Assembly: GCA_964429655.1 (NCBI GenBank) | Contig: CAYSCZ010000023.1 | Coordinates: 1 to 43,504 of the forward strand | From: CAYSCZ01 sp964429655 | Lineage (GTDB): Bacteria > Bacteroidota > Bacteroidia > Cytophagales > Cyclobacteriaceae | Length of the DNA stretch: 43,504 nt | Direction of reading: 5' to 3' | In this document: piece by piece, positions 32,445 through 40,987 of the stretch | Position numbering within the stretch: the first letter of the stretch is position 1 | Layout: every line of letters starts with the position of its first letter | Position numbers and translations under genes: made by a program | Notes under the pieces: model-generated | What the model was told of the DNA's origin: nothing | What the model saw: the letters and a program-made list of their open reading frames with translations, nothing else | The model's database searches: none

Positions 32445-33783
32445 GGATGTCTATTAACTTTTTTGTGATCTCACTTAAATAGGCACCGTTGTATGGTCCA
32501 TACCAGTTCATGGTGGTGGTCTCGTACTTATTCAATTTATACCACTCATCCTTCGTGAAGTAACCGGCATAACTACCATTAAATCCTGTGATAATAAGGT
32601 TCAAATCTTTAGCCCTTCCATATTCTTCCAATGGGCCGACCAATTCTCCTGAAAAGTCTCCGGGCATACCAATGAAAAGGGTTTTCCCTACTTTTAGTGT
32701 ACTGATATGAGGGGATGATTCCCCGAATATCAAGTTAAATAACCACGGGCGTATTCTGAACCGGTTGTTTATTTTGAAATGTGGGGCCCTTAGTTCCAGG
32801 GGAATGGTTTCTCCACCCAACCCGAATTGATATCCAGGGGTCAAAAAATTATTGATAAGCATGATCTGCTCATATAGTCCTGTGCTTACATGCAACACCT
32901 TATCCCACCTTCTCAATTTTCCTGCTTCTGGTGCCATGCTTGCCATGGCCCCGGCTGTAAACATTGAAAAATCAATAGAACTGTCTTGCTCCAACATGCG
33001 ATTAAGTTCACCCGGGTAGTCCCCTGAAAGCTGGATAAAATCCTTATAAAGGCATGTAGCATGAGCGCTAAATGAACTAAGTACTGCTGTTTCACCGTGT
33101 GCATTTTCCAGTTTTAATAGCCTTAACCACGGATCTACAGTACCCTTTTCATTCACTAAGCGGTTAAGGACGTAGTTATTCAAATCTATCGCTGCGAAAG
33201 CTTGTTTTGAATAAACTATCTTTCTTTCAGCTTTATTTATGGATTGAACAATTGCTTTAATAATGAAAAGTTCAACATTTGGGTCAAAACCTCCGGCAAA
33301 TAATGAGCCTATGAAACTGTCATTCCATGCTCCAATACTGGAATGTGAATGGGTTGCGCTAAAAAAAACATCATCTTTGGTGTATCCCAACGGCTCTAGC
33401 TCCCTGTATACTTTCCGGCTTATGTTGGGGGGAATAACCAATAAATCTGCGGAAACAAGTGCTTTTTTTTTGTGCCCGGATTGAAACACAACGGCCCTAA
33501 CCCATACGGAATCATGGACGGATTTAAATATCATTGGATCACGAGCACCATATCCTGCAAGCGGGACTTTATTTTCAGGAGTTATGCTCACTTTAGACCA
33601 TCCTGCTTTTATGGTATCTGCCCTATCATTTTTAATTATCTCCACAGAATCTAGCCTGGCCATCATTTCCTTATAATAAGCCATCTCCTGATAAGGCGTA
33701 TAATCAACTATTGTGATGATACTCAAAAGAAATGCCACTAATAATCCAATAAAGAGCAAAAATATCCTTAAAACCCTCCTCAT
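32431..33783 (-). CDS. Neutral ceramidase-like amidase, membrane anchored
   Basis: 450 residues from ATG 33783, whose ATGA overlaps the ComM stop; another ATG three codons upstream is possible. An N-terminal hydrophobic helix (about 4-25) anchors or exports it. The body matches the neutral/alkaline non-lysosomal ceramidase N-terminal domain: AGWSKVSITPENKVPLAGYG, FSATHSHSSIGAW (metal His), SFSAHATCLYKD and LSGDYPGELNRML. Only this one domain is present; full bacterial ceramidases are longer, with a C-terminal domain. Where they have a GDVSPN-like nucleophile segment, this protein reads TAGAMASMAPEAG, so activity on ceramide is uncertain. Sphingolipids occur in Bacteroidota, so an amide lipid is a reasonable substrate guess. 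It is coupled to the downstream PLP gene. Confidence 0.8.
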   Translation of the reverse strand: MRRVLRIFLLFIGLLVAFLLSIITIVDYTPYQEMAYYKEMMARLDSVEIIKNDRADTIKAGWSKVSITPENKVPLAGYGARDPMIFKSVHDSVWVRAVVFQSGHKKKALVSADLLVIPPNISRKVYRELEPLGYTKDDVFFSATHSHSSIGAWNDSFIGSLFAGGFDPNVELFIIKAIVQSINKAERKIVYSKQAFAAIDLNNYVLNRLVNEKGTVDPWLRLLKLENAHGETAVLSSFSAHATCLYKDFIQLSGDYPGELNRMLEQDSSIDFSMFTAGAMASMAPEAGKLRRWDKVLHVSTGLYEQIMLINNFLTPGYQFGLGGETIPLELRAPHFKINNRFRIRPWLFNLIFGESSPHISTLKVGKTLFIGMPGDFSGELVGPLEEYGRAKDLNLIITGFNGSYAGYFTKDEWYKLNKYETTTMNWYGPYNGAYLSEITKKLIDIHAEY

Positions 33784-35318
33784 CCGGCCCATCCCTCTCT
33801 GTCCAAACTTCTATATTGTATGGCCTCTGCAAGATTTTCTATCATTATTTCTTCCTTCCCCGATAAGTCTGCTATGGTACGTGCTACCTTAAGGATTCTG
33901 TCATAAGCCCTGGCGGATAATCCAAGCTTCTCCATAGCAGTTTTCAAAAGGGCTTTTCCGGCGGGGTCTATCTTACATATTTCCTTGACCATTTTTGAGT
34001 TCATCATGGCATTATTGAAAATGCCATCCATCTTTTTAAATCGATCGATTTGCAGGTCACGCGCTTTCATCACCCTTTCCCTAATGCTTTCAGATGATTC
34101 CACCCTTCTATCGGCTGTCATCTCATCAAAAGAAACCGGTGTTACTTCCACGTGTAGGTCAATCCTGTCGAGAAGGGGTCCGCTAACTTTATTAAGGTAT
34201 CGTTGAACAGCTCCCGGAGCACATACACATTCTTTTTCAGGATGATTATAATAACCACATGGACAGGGATTCATGCTGGCGATCAACATAAAATTTGCAG
34301 GGAAATCTATGGTAACTTTTGCCCTTGAAATGGTAACTTTCCTTTCTTCAAGTGGTTGCCTCATCACCTCTAGCACCGTACGTTTAAATTCAGGTAATTC
34401 ATCTAAGAACAACACCCCGTTATTAGCCAATGAAATCTCTCCGGGTTGGGGAACGCCACCGCCTCCTACAAGCGCAACATCACTAATGGTATGGTGAGGT
34501 GCCCTGAAAGGACGATTGGCAATTAAGGAGGCAGAGGGTCCTAAAACTCCTGTTACAGAGTAGATCTTTGTTGTTTCAAGTGCTTCATGCAGGTTCAATG
34601 AGGGTAAAATAGAGGGCAGCCGCTTAGCCAACATGGTTTTCCCTGCACCAGGGGGGCCAATCATAATAACATTATGACCACCGGCTGCAGCTATCTCAAG
34701 TGCTCTTTTTATATTTTCCTGGCCTTGTACATCACTAAAGTCTGCCTGGTAGTGATTTTGATGATGATAAAAAATATCCCTGGTATCCTGTTTTAGAGGC
34801 TCAATTTCAAGGTCACCTTCAAAAAAATCAATAGCTTCCTTCAGGGTCCCAACAGGGATAATATTCAGGTTATCCACAATAGAAGCTTCATTTGCATTTT
34901 GCTTAGGTAATACAAACCCTTTAAATTTTTCTTTTCTTGCCTCAATAGCAATTGGTAGGGCACCTTTTATAGGCCGTAAGATACCATCTAATGATAATTC
35001 ACCCATAACAACATACTCCTCCAGGGAATGGGCCTCAATTTGGCCTGAAGCTTTTAATATACCCAGCGCAATGGGGAGGTCATAAGAAGAACCTTCTTTC
35101 TTAAGGTCAGCCGGTGCCAGATTGACCACTACCTTCTGCCTGGGCATGTGGTAGCGATTATATTTTATGGCTGAATCTACCCTTTGTTCGCTTTCTTTGA
35201 CGGCTGAATCTGGTAGTCCCACCATATAAAATTTCGTCCCCTGACCTACATTTACTTCTATGGTTATGGTTCGTGCATTTACTCCAAATACTGCACTGCC
35301 ATAAGTCTTAGCAAGCAT
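33780..35318 (-). CDS. comM: YifB/ComM-family Mg-chelatase-like AAA+ ATPase
   Basis: 512 residues. An N-terminal Lon-protease-S16-like domain without the catalytic dyad (about 1-165: GSAVFGVNARTITIEVNVGQ, VVVNLAPADLKKEGSSYDLP) is followed by a Mg-chelatase-type AAA+ module with Walker A GPPGAGKTMLAKRLPSILP and Walker B region GVLFLDELPEF. The zinc-like motif NPCPCGYYNHPEKECVC and the C-terminal domain (LGLSARAYDRILKVARTIAD) are also present. ComM is a hexameric helicase that promotes branch migration during integration of DNA taken up by transformation; many non-competent bacteria also keep it. It is packed tightly: gmhA stops immediately before its ATG and the ceramidase-like gene overlaps its end. 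Confidence 0.94.
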   Translation of the reverse strand: MLAKTYGSAVFGVNARTITIEVNVGQGTKFYMVGLPDSAVKESEQRVDSAIKYNRYHMPRQKVVVNLAPADLKKEGSSYDLPIALGILKASGQIEAHSLEEYVVMGELSLDGILRPIKGALPIAIEARKEKFKGFVLPKQNANEASIVDNLNIIPVGTLKEAIDFFEGDLEIEPLKQDTRDIFYHHQNHYQADFSDVQGQENIKRALEIAAAGGHNVIMIGPPGAGKTMLAKRLPSILPSLNLHEALETTKIYSVTGVLGPSASLIANRPFRAPHHTISDVALVGGGGVPQPGEISLANNGVLFLDELPEFKRTVLEVMRQPLEERKVTISRAKVTIDFPANFMLIASMNPCPCGYYNHPEKECVCAPGAVQRYLNKVSGPLLDRIDLHVEVTPVSFDEMTADRRVESSESIRERVMKARDLQIDRFKKMDGIFNNAMMNSKMVKEICKIDPAGKALLKTAMEKLGLSARAYDRILKVARTIADLSGKEEIMIENLAEAIQYRSLDREGWAG

Positions 35319-35900
35319 TTATTCCTCGGTTATTTTTTCAATTAATAATATCAGTATGTGAATAATCTTTATGTGTATTTCCTGGATTCTGTCTGCGTAT
35401 CGAAAATGAGGCACACGTATTTCAATATCAGCCTGATCAGCTAATCCCCCTCCATCATTTCCGGTAAGTGCTATAACTTTCATCGAAAGATTTCGAGCTG
35501 TTTGTGCTGCTTTAATGATATTTTTTGAATGACCACTTGTGCTTATCCCTAACAGGACATCTCCCGCATTACCTAACCCTTCGAGATACCGGGAGAATAT
35601 ATGATCATAACCAAAATCATTGGATACACAACTTATATGACTAGGATCAGAAATCGCGATAGCGGGAAAAGCTGGTCTGTCATGCCTATATCTGCCGGTA
35701 AGTTCTTCCGCAAAATGCATGGCATCACAATGGGAACCCCCATTACCACATGAGAAAACTTTATTGCCTTTTTTAAAAGCGCCGGCAATCTCAAGCGCAG
35801 CTAACTCTATATTTTGTAGGTTTTCAGTCTTATTTATAAATTCATCTAATACATACTGAGCCTCTAGTAGTTCCTTTTTAGTTTCTTCTAAATACCTCAT
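35319..35900 (-). CDS. gmhA: Sedoheptulose-7-phosphate isomerase
   Basis: 193 residues, single SIS domain. It converts sedoheptulose 7-phosphate to D-glycero-D-manno-heptose 7-phosphate for lipopolysaccharide or S-layer heptose. The phosphate and active-site motifs are visible: FSCGNGGSHCDAMHFAEELT, ISTSGHSKNIIKAA, LTGNDGGGLADQADIEI and the C-terminal helix RIQEIHIKIIHIL with the catalytic His. The length is typical. It follows a small membrane protein gene by 8 bases and abuts comM. No other heptose genes are in the window. Confidence 0.93.
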   Translation of the reverse strand: MRYLEETKKELLEAQYVLDEFINKTENLQNIELAALEIAGAFKKGNKVFSCGNGGSHCDAMHFAEELTGRYRHDRPAFPAIAISDPSHISCVSNDFGYDHIFSRYLEGLGNAGDVLLGISTSGHSKNIIKAAQTARNLSMKVIALTGNDGGGLADQADIEIRVPHFRYADRIQEIHIKIIHILILLIEKITEE

Positions 35901-35908
35901 AATTGATA

Positions 35909-36274
35909 CTATTCCTCATTTTCAATATTGGAACCCTCTTCTATGGCAGGACTACCAGACTTTAAAAGCTTTTCTTCACGCGCAACCTGATTATCATAAA
36001 GCTTAGCCTTTAGCGACATAATCTCCTTGTTAAGTGATTTATTCTTTTTTTTCAATTTAAAGATGTGGGTATTTTCTATAATTATCTCAAAAATCAGTAA
36101 ACCAGATATTATAAACAGCATTATTTGAAGCAATTTGATAACATCCGTAAGATATTTGAACCATTTCCACTTATACATTAAATCAATTGCGGGCTCTGTA
36201 TATATGGCAAAAAAGAAAATAGATATAATTATGATAATATAAAATATATAATAAACAGTCTTGATTTTATTCAT
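35909..36274 (-). CDS. Small two-helix membrane protein with coiled coil, unknown function
   Basis: 121 residues that I do not recognise. Two hydrophobic helices (about 7-24 and 44-66) are followed by a charged coiled coil (about 72-100: KLKKKNKSLNKEIMSLKAKL) and an acidic tail ending EEGSNIENEE. It has no cleavable signal; both ends should face the cytoplasm. The pattern of two helices plus a coiled coil is common in small envelope proteins but does not name a function. It is the first gene of the minus run ahead of gmhA (8 bases apart) and 87 bases from remB. Confidence 0.65.
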   Translation of the reverse strand: MNKIKTVYYIFYIIIIISIFFFAIYTEPAIDLMYKWKWFKYLTDVIKLLQIMLFIISGLLIFEIIIENTHIFKLKKKNKSLNKEIMSLKAKLYDNQVAREEKLLKSGSPAIEEGSNIENEE

Positions 36275-36361
36275 GAAAGGCTAATATCTAATCATTTTAA
36301 ACTAAAGTTAGTAAAAATACTATTCCTAAACATAATAACTCTCTAAGATGTAACTGAGAAG

Positions 36362-38038
36362 CTAAAATACATATTCTAATCTTGGCATATTCCACCGGAT
36401 ATTTAGGGAAAGAAAATTTGTTGTATTGCTTTGATCACTAATATCGCTTTCTACTTGTCGATAAACATAATTTAAATCCAGAAAGAAGTTATGTTTTAAC
36501 ATATAAGATATTGCGAAATTGTTTAAAGCAGTGCTAGTTCCAACACCTTGGGTAGTCTCATTACCATTAGTCATTGGAACAGTCACATTGGCTGTTGGAA
36601 TTAACAAATTACTACCATTATGTTCTCCTTCTAAATCCAGTCCTTGTTCTGATAACATGAGGGTATTAGAAAAACTCCATCTTTCATTAAAACGATACCT
36701 GAAAACGCTTATTACCTCCCTGAAATTTGCTCCTAAAGGATGCCCCAAAGGCATCCGATAATGGGTATAACTGTGAAGGTTGGAATGAGTGAAAGTGTAA
36801 GGCCTTACCGTATTATACTCCAATTGAATATCAAAATTAGGCACATTAAAGGCATTAAGATATTTCCCGCCTATTTGAATTCCATATTTATTACCCCACC
36901 ATCCCTGACCAAGCTTAAGCTCATCAATAACCAATTCATCCAACACAAATTGTCCATATATCGAATACCGATTTTTGATATTCCACTTGGCATCAAAAGC
37001 CAATACGACATTTTCCGAACTTCCAGCCTGGGTTTCCACCGCTCTGAAAAATATAATTGGGTCTAAAAAAGAAAAATCAAAATCATCATTAACATCCAAT
37101 GTATCCTCAGCATTAAAGACCACTGCCTCTGATAAACCAACTGTTAGGTTTGGTAAGAGATTGTAACTTAAATGATGAAAGGAAAAGTATTTCCTTGGAA
37201 ACCTCTCTGCCCCAACTTGTCTACCATTTTCTACTTGAATATCTGAGATTAATTGAGCAATCATATAAGTATATTGAAGCTTCCAGACTTTAGCTTTTAC
37301 TTCAAGAAAGGGATAGTTATTGGAGAAATCCGAAAGTATAAGCGACCGGTAGCCGTTTCCAATAAAATGCTTGCCATATCCAAGGGTCATAGAAACGTGT
37401 TTGGTGGCATTGAAATTGATGTGACCCTGGGTGAATAAATAATCAAAACCAGTATCCCTCCAGTTTTTAGTAAAACCTGCATATGGAATAACCCCCTGCC
37501 TTCCAAGTCTTCCATTAAAATCTCTTACATATTCAGGAAACAAGACCTGATTTTCTGTAAACATGGTATAAAAACCAACCTTTTCATCAATTTGCCCATG
37601 AAGTTGGACCCCTCTAGTAAATGAAAAAGGCATCTTTTCTGCATTGTCGTCTATTCCAACAGATAGACCGACTATTGGATTAACATGCAACTCAAAATCA
37701 GGTATATTAACCTCGTAAAAGTCAGAAGGATGGATATAAAATGTATCTAGTAACGGCTTTTCACTTTTATTCGCTATTGAATCAAATGCCTCCCAGTTAT
37801 CATTGATAAGGTAAGGCATATAAGGTTCATTTGATCCTAAACCTGATCTAATAAGTGAATAGACCGCTGACCTTTGATAGGGCTTTTTATTGGTAAAAAT
37901 CTTTTCATCCGCATCATACATTATATCCAAGCGGTCTAACATATGATGATAATCAATATCTATAGGCCTGTAAGAAGTTTGTGCAATTACATTCGATAAA
38001 TAAATGAAAATCAGACCTACCAGCAATAAGAATCTCAT
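36362..38038 (-). CDS. RemB-like outer-membrane protein (gliding/capsule assembly family)
   Basis: 558 residues with a signal peptide (1-20, ending IAQ). The mature protein resembles Flavobacterium RemB and capsule-assembly Wzi-type barrels: helical N-terminal part, then amphipathic strands. Typical stretches are GFDYLFTQGHINFN, LGYGKHFIGNGYRSLILSDF, SNNYPFLEVKAKVWKLQYTY, RKYFSFHHLSYNL and YNTVRPYTFTHSNLHSYTHY with GHPLGANFRE. In Flavobacterium johnsoniae, RemB is a mobile surface protein linked to gliding; Wzi relatives attach capsule. Whether this organism glides is not shown here. The gene faces away from the toroid pair; a candidate promoter is upstream. Confidence 0.82.
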   Translation of the reverse strand: MRFLLLVGLIFIYLSNVIAQTSYRPIDIDYHHMLDRLDIMYDADEKIFTNKKPYQRSAVYSLIRSGLGSNEPYMPYLINDNWEAFDSIANKSEKPLLDTFYIHPSDFYEVNIPDFELHVNPIVGLSVGIDDNAEKMPFSFTRGVQLHGQIDEKVGFYTMFTENQVLFPEYVRDFNGRLGRQGVIPYAGFTKNWRDTGFDYLFTQGHINFNATKHVSMTLGYGKHFIGNGYRSLILSDFSNNYPFLEVKAKVWKLQYTYMIAQLISDIQVENGRQVGAERFPRKYFSFHHLSYNLLPNLTVGLSEAVVFNAEDTLDVNDDFDFSFLDPIIFFRAVETQAGSSENVVLAFDAKWNIKNRYSIYGQFVLDELVIDELKLGQGWWGNKYGIQIGGKYLNAFNVPNFDIQLEYNTVRPYTFTHSNLHSYTHYRMPLGHPLGANFREVISVFRYRFNERWSFSNTLMLSEQGLDLEGEHNGSNLLIPTANVTVPMTNGNETTQGVGTSTALNNFAISYMLKHNFFLDLNYVYRQVESDISDQSNTTNFLSLNIRWNMPRLEYVF

Positions 38039-38056
38039 TCAAGCACAATTTTTTCG

Positions 38057-38089
38057 GAAAGTTAATCTTAAATTGAAAACAGACTCAAA
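38057..38089 (-). promoter_or_regulatory. Candidate promoter for the remB-like gene
   Basis: On the minus strand TTTG (38089-38086) lies 21 bases before TAACTTTC (38064-38057), a one-mismatch TAnnTTTG -7 box. The start codon follows 18 bases downstream. Box sequence and spacing fit Bacteroidota promoters, with one mismatch. Confidence 0.35.
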
Positions 38090-38165
38090 TAATGTCCTAT
38101 GATACATTGTTCAAACCCTTTAAAATTGTTCAACATTGGTAATATTTAAGGTCATCCCCACAATC

Positions 38166-39485
38166 ATGAGACTCACAAAACGATCTATAATCATTTACTT
38201 CGGCATCCTGATTATAATTGGCACTATAATATGGGTATATAACTTTTCGGACAACGAATATATTGCTTACTGGAAAGGATTACCTTCTGACGTAAAATGG
38301 ACAAGTGTAGCACTGGAGATTGAAAGGCCATTTTACCAGCTATTTAATAGTGAAATATCACATAAAAGTGTGCCTAGGCTTGAAAGGTTACAAGTTTTAA
38401 ATTCTATAAAATTAGGGGCAGACTGGATATGCTCTATGCAGGAAAATAGTGGACGTTTTCACTACTGGTTTGATCCATCAACGAACAAAACCAGTCCTGT
38501 TTACGAGGATAACTTTTTAAGACAAGCCGGAACAGCCTATTCTTTAATGGTGGCTTATGAAACAGAAAAAAATTCAACCCATTATGTTAGCGCCTTACAG
38601 TCTTTATATTATTTAAACCAGTTTAAACAAATGAAAAATCAGGATACAGCCTACTACCTTTTCAATAAGAAAGCCAAACTCGGTGGGATCGCCTTACCAA
38701 TGTTGGTGATGCTGGAATTAAAAAAGCAAAAGGGCAGTAAAAAGTATGATCAAGACCTAAAAGCTTTAGCCAATATGGTCCTTTACCTACAGGATTATGA
38801 AAATAACGGTGCGTACAAGAGCACTTATGTTTACAGAGGCGATTACCAGTATGAGAAAACATCTGGCTGGGTGTCTAATATCTACCCCGGTGAAGCCATG
38901 CTTGCGATGATAGAAATGTATAAAGCATTTGATGGGGATCAATACCTGGAAAGTGTTGAAAAAGCCTATAATTATTACACGGGAAGAAAAAAATGGGTGA
39001 TAATGCCCGGGATTTCATGGACAGGGGTCCCAACAACTTATCGATGGAAAAATTTTTCTTTTGTCCCATGGACAACGATGGCCATGGTGGAAGCATATCT
39101 GGTTACAAATGACAAGAAATATGCTGATTTTGCTTTTGATATGGCAGACTACATACTCTACTGGCAAAATTTAAACCCAAACAGGGAAGCCTTTGGGAGC
39201 TTGTTCGGCTTGCCATCAGTTTTTTCCTCCCCATACCTGGAGGCAATTGGTGAAGTAATAAAACTGGCTGGTCATATGGGGCTAAAAGAAAAGTCTGAAA
39301 ATTATAGCAAAAAAGCTATAGCAGGCTATAACTGGTTAATGAGCCTGCAATACACTAGCGGTTCTGGTAAGGCGCTGGGTGGTTTCAAAAAAACTGAATA
39401 CGAACCAAGCGTACGAATAGATAATACACAACACACCATTTCTGCCTTGGTAAGAGGAATAAAATATGATATTATTAGGCAATGA
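38166..39485 (+). CDS. Membrane-anchored protein with probable alpha/alpha-toroid fold (first of a pair)
   Basis: 439 residues from ATG 38166 (MRLTKRSIIIYFG); a TTG ten codons upstream is less likely. An N-terminal helix (about 7-25) anchors it, with the bulk probably periplasmic. The body shows regularly spaced helices with small and aromatic residues, as in (alpha/alpha)6 barrels of glycan-active enzymes: RFHYWFDPSTNK, NFLRQAGTAYSLMVAYE, LGGIALPMLVMLEL, NIYPGEAMLAMIEMYKAF, FVPWTTMAMVEAYL and the end VRIDNTQHTISALVRGIKY. I cannot name a family with certainty. The next gene overlaps by 4 bases and shares the FxYxxD, RQAG, GE-x-LLAL-like and RID-x-TQH motifs, so the two are diverged homologues. 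A sugar-polymer or lipid-linked substrate is an inference from fold only. Confidence 0.72.
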   Translation: MRLTKRSIIIYFGILIIIGTIIWVYNFSDNEYIAYWKGLPSDVKWTSVALEIERPFYQLFNSEISHKSVPRLERLQVLNSIKLGADWICSMQENSGRFHYWFDPSTNKTSPVYEDNFLRQAGTAYSLMVAYETEKNSTHYVSALQSLYYLNQFKQMKNQDTAYYLFNKKAKLGGIALPMLVMLELKKQKGSKKYDQDLKALANMVLYLQDYENNGAYKSTYVYRGDYQYEKTSGWVSNIYPGEAMLAMIEMYKAFDGDQYLESVEKAYNYYTGRKKWVIMPGISWTGVPTTYRWKNFSFVPWTTMAMVEAYLVTNDKKYADFAFDMADYILYWQNLNPNREAFGSLFGLPSVFSSPYLEAIGEVIKLAGHMGLKEKSENYSKKAIAGYNWLMSLQYTSGSGKALGGFKKTEYEPSVRIDNTQHTISALVRGIKYDIIRQ

Positions 39486-40672
39486 AAAAGATCATAATAA
39501 TTTTATTAATCTTTCTATTTCTGGGTACGGTTGGTGTTTTATATTACTTCAAACACCCCTTATTCATCACCTATACCCATACCCAAAAACTTGATCGGGA
39601 AATAGTCCTTAAATCTTTGTTGCTAGGCAAAAAGTTTTTATTACGAAACCAGAGACCAGAAGGAAATTTCAATTATGCCTATGATTTTTTAGATCCTGAT
39701 TTCAATGCCGGTAACGATAGCCCTGTTCGACAGGCAGGTGCTTTATGGGGACTGTCTTTGATCAATGAATTTGAAGCAAGTTTTCAAACAAAAGTGGCCA
39801 TAGAAAAAGGTATCAGGTTCTTTGAACGCAAAAGCCGAAAAATTACCAATGGGTCACTCATTAATTACCGCGGAGGTGGCTCTGGCAGGACAGGTACTGT
39901 GGCGCTGGTTAGTCTTTCAATCATCGACTATATGCGTTCAGCCAATTTTGAAGCGGAAGATAAACCATACTATTATTCCTTGCTGAACAATTATCTAACA
40001 CTCCTTATCTCCCTTAAAACCGATGATAACCGTATCCATAAGCAGTATCAGACTAACGACGGGAAAGGCGTTGGCGGCCCATCCCCTTACTTCGACGGGG
40101 AGACATTACTGGCACTAACCAAAGCAAAAAAATATTTAGACTATCCCATACCTAAAGAAAAAATTTTAAACATGGCTGGTGCCATGTATAAAGCTTATGT
40201 AACCGAAGCAAGGAAAGAAGATCCTGACAGCAAACTCACCAAAGGATTTTTTCAATGGGGCTCTATGTCTTTCTATGAAATTTACACAGCCGGCTGGGAC
40301 GATAGCTATGCAGAAAAAACCATTGAACTATCCCACTGGATGATTGATGTGCACAAAACACTTATACGAACAAAAAACACCGCTTACGCCTACGAAGGCA
40401 TGATCTCCGGCTGGGAACTGGCAAGAATAACCGATGATGCCTGGTCACAGAAAAAAATTGGTGCTGTGATAGACTTTGGCCTCGATAAACTGATCAGGTG
40501 GCAGGTGGGAAACCCAAAACAGAATATTTTCTTACGTAACAATCCTCCAAAAACAGAACTGGCATTGGGTGGTGTGATGAATGAAAGAAACGGCCCTTTG
40601 TTACGAATAGATGTTACCCAACATCAGAGCCATGCGTTAATCCTGGCTTTGAAGTATTTTTATAAAGAATGA
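39482..40672 (+). CDS. Membrane-anchored protein with probable alpha/alpha-toroid fold (second of a pair)
   Basis: 396 residues. An N-terminal membrane helix (about 3-22) is followed by a helical, toroid-like body: GNFNYAYDFLDPDFN, SPVRQAGALWGLSLINEFE, RTGTVALVSLSIIDYM, GGPSPYFDGETLLALTKAKKY, GWDDSYAEKTIELSHWMID, and the end LRIDVTQHQSHALILALKYF. Shared landmarks with the preceding protein are the F-x-Y-x-x-D start, RQAG, GE-x-LLAL and the C-terminal RID-x-TQHxxxAL, with lower similarity elsewhere. Its ATG overlaps the previous TGA (ATGA), so equal production of both is likely, perhaps as a heterodimer. The protein is not one I recognise; a family name would need a profile search. Confidence 0.72.
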   Translation: MKKIIIILLIFLFLGTVGVLYYFKHPLFITYTHTQKLDREIVLKSLLLGKKFLLRNQRPEGNFNYAYDFLDPDFNAGNDSPVRQAGALWGLSLINEFEASFQTKVAIEKGIRFFERKSRKITNGSLINYRGGGSGRTGTVALVSLSIIDYMRSANFEAEDKPYYYSLLNNYLTLLISLKTDDNRIHKQYQTNDGKGVGGPSPYFDGETLLALTKAKKYLDYPIPKEKILNMAGAMYKAYVTEARKEDPDSKLTKGFFQWGSMSFYEIYTAGWDDSYAEKTIELSHWMIDVHKTLIRTKNTAYAYEGMISGWELARITDDAWSQKKIGAVIDFGLDKLIRWQVGNPKQNIFLRNNPPKTELALGGVMNERNGPLLRIDVTQHQSHALILALKYFYKE

Positions 40673-40987
40673 TTATCCAGAAAAAGCCCAAATAGTAAAT
40701 GGTTAAAAGGCACATCAGATCTTAAGTCTTCCTGCTTTGTGAATGACGGGTTGCTAGTTTCATGCAGTGCCTGAGTGGAGCCGGGCCAAGACCGAATCTG
40801 GATTGCGGGAGGCAGGCTTGGCTGGCGGGTGGCCCTTGGGGGGAGATCGGTGGGTGGATGGTGGAGAACTCAAGATTCTGCAAATTATTCTTTGACAAAC
40901 CGTATGATGACAGATGCAAGAGCCATTTAGTACCTCGGACAATAAGAATTCATCAAACATATCTTAAATTCAATTGCTTTTATTTCT
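40673..40987. other. Intergenic region with GC-rich, strongly foldable block
   Basis: The 315 bases between the toroid pair and cryptochrome hold no convincing gene. Bases 40771-40860 contain 61 G or C in 90, far above the surrounding AT-rich DNA. Within it a nested structure is visible: GCC/GGC plus GCCAAG/CTTGGC pair 40780-40790 with 40817-40826, and inside sits a hairpin CCGAAT-CTGG-ATTGCGG (40792-40808, one bulged G). A G-rich tract follows (40837-40865). It could be a structured RNA, a dispersed repeat or imported DNA; I cannot tell which. Confidence 0.6.
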
